Source of the DNA: Clostridiales bacterium
GTDB lineage: Bacteria > Bacillota > Clostridia > Oscillospirales > CAG-382
Direction of reading: 5' to 3'
DNA length: 13,886 bases
Assembly (NCBI GenBank): GCA_003343885.1
Contig: QAKH01000011.1
Coordinates: 1 to 13,886, forward strand
Shown here: piece after piece, positions 13,776-13,886 of the stretch
Layout: each line of letters starts with the position of its first letter
How positions within the stretch are numbered: position 1 is the stretch's first letter
Position numbers and translations under genes: made by a program
The notes under the pieces: generated by a model
Told to the model about the DNA's origin: nothing
The model's input: only the letters and a program-made list of their open reading frames with translations
Databases searched by the model: none

Positions 13776-13886
13776 GCGCTTAAATGAAGCTTTAAACACT
13801 AATCTGTTTTATGTAGTAAGGTTAATTAAATGGGTTTTGTAAAGTTAAAATGAAAAAATAGCATAATGATTTCACAAAATTGCGCC

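Overview
The window is chromosomal DNA from a low- to mid-GC Firmicute, most likely an anaerobic gut-type Clostridium relative (Oscillospiraceae/Lachnospiraceae-like). The reasons are the rplI-dnaB and tilS-ftsH neighbourhoods, strong AGGAGG ribosome binding sites, use of TTG and GTG starts, sigma-A-type promoters, and a MATE exporter behind what looks like a guanidine-IV (mepA) riboswitch. The species cannot be fixed from the sequence.

Layout. Bases 1-1187 are an apparently complete insertion sequence: 25-bp terminal inverted repeats, one DDE transposase on the minus strand, and two hairpins around that gene. It abuts the promoter of rplI. A plus-strand housekeeping run follows: rplI (ribosomal protein L9), dnaB (replicative helicase), tilS (tRNA-Ile lysidine synthetase, overlapping dnaB), ftsH (membrane AAA+ protease with a long disordered tail) and a pyridoxamine kinase-type ribokinase. 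A regulatory cassette comes next: a 15-bp tandem repeat, a perfect-consensus promoter and a two-hairpin riboswitch/terminator controlling a MATE efflux pump. A bidirectional terminator at 9504-9533 separates this from a minus-strand pair, tsaB-hpt (t6A synthesis partner and hypoxanthine phosphoribosyltransferase), which has its own strong promoter. A roughly 400-bp non-coding stretch contains a palindrome and a 13-bp tandem repeat. It leads into a small four-helix membrane protein of unknown role. Last comes a structured leader and rpsB-tsf (ribosomal protein S2 and EF-Ts), closed by a GC-rich stem-loop.

Most genes serve translation, replication, tRNA modification and protein quality control. 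The accessory parts are the insertion sequence and the riboswitch-controlled exporter. No gene in the window is unfamiliar enough to suggest a wholly new system. The most interesting signals are in RNA: the two-state riboswitch before the MATE gene, an insertion-sequence hairpin placed to block translation from read-through transcripts, and the structured leader of rpsB-tsf. A genome-organisation oddity is that hpt, usually between tilS and ftsH in Firmicutes, is missing there and sits on the other strand behind tsaB.
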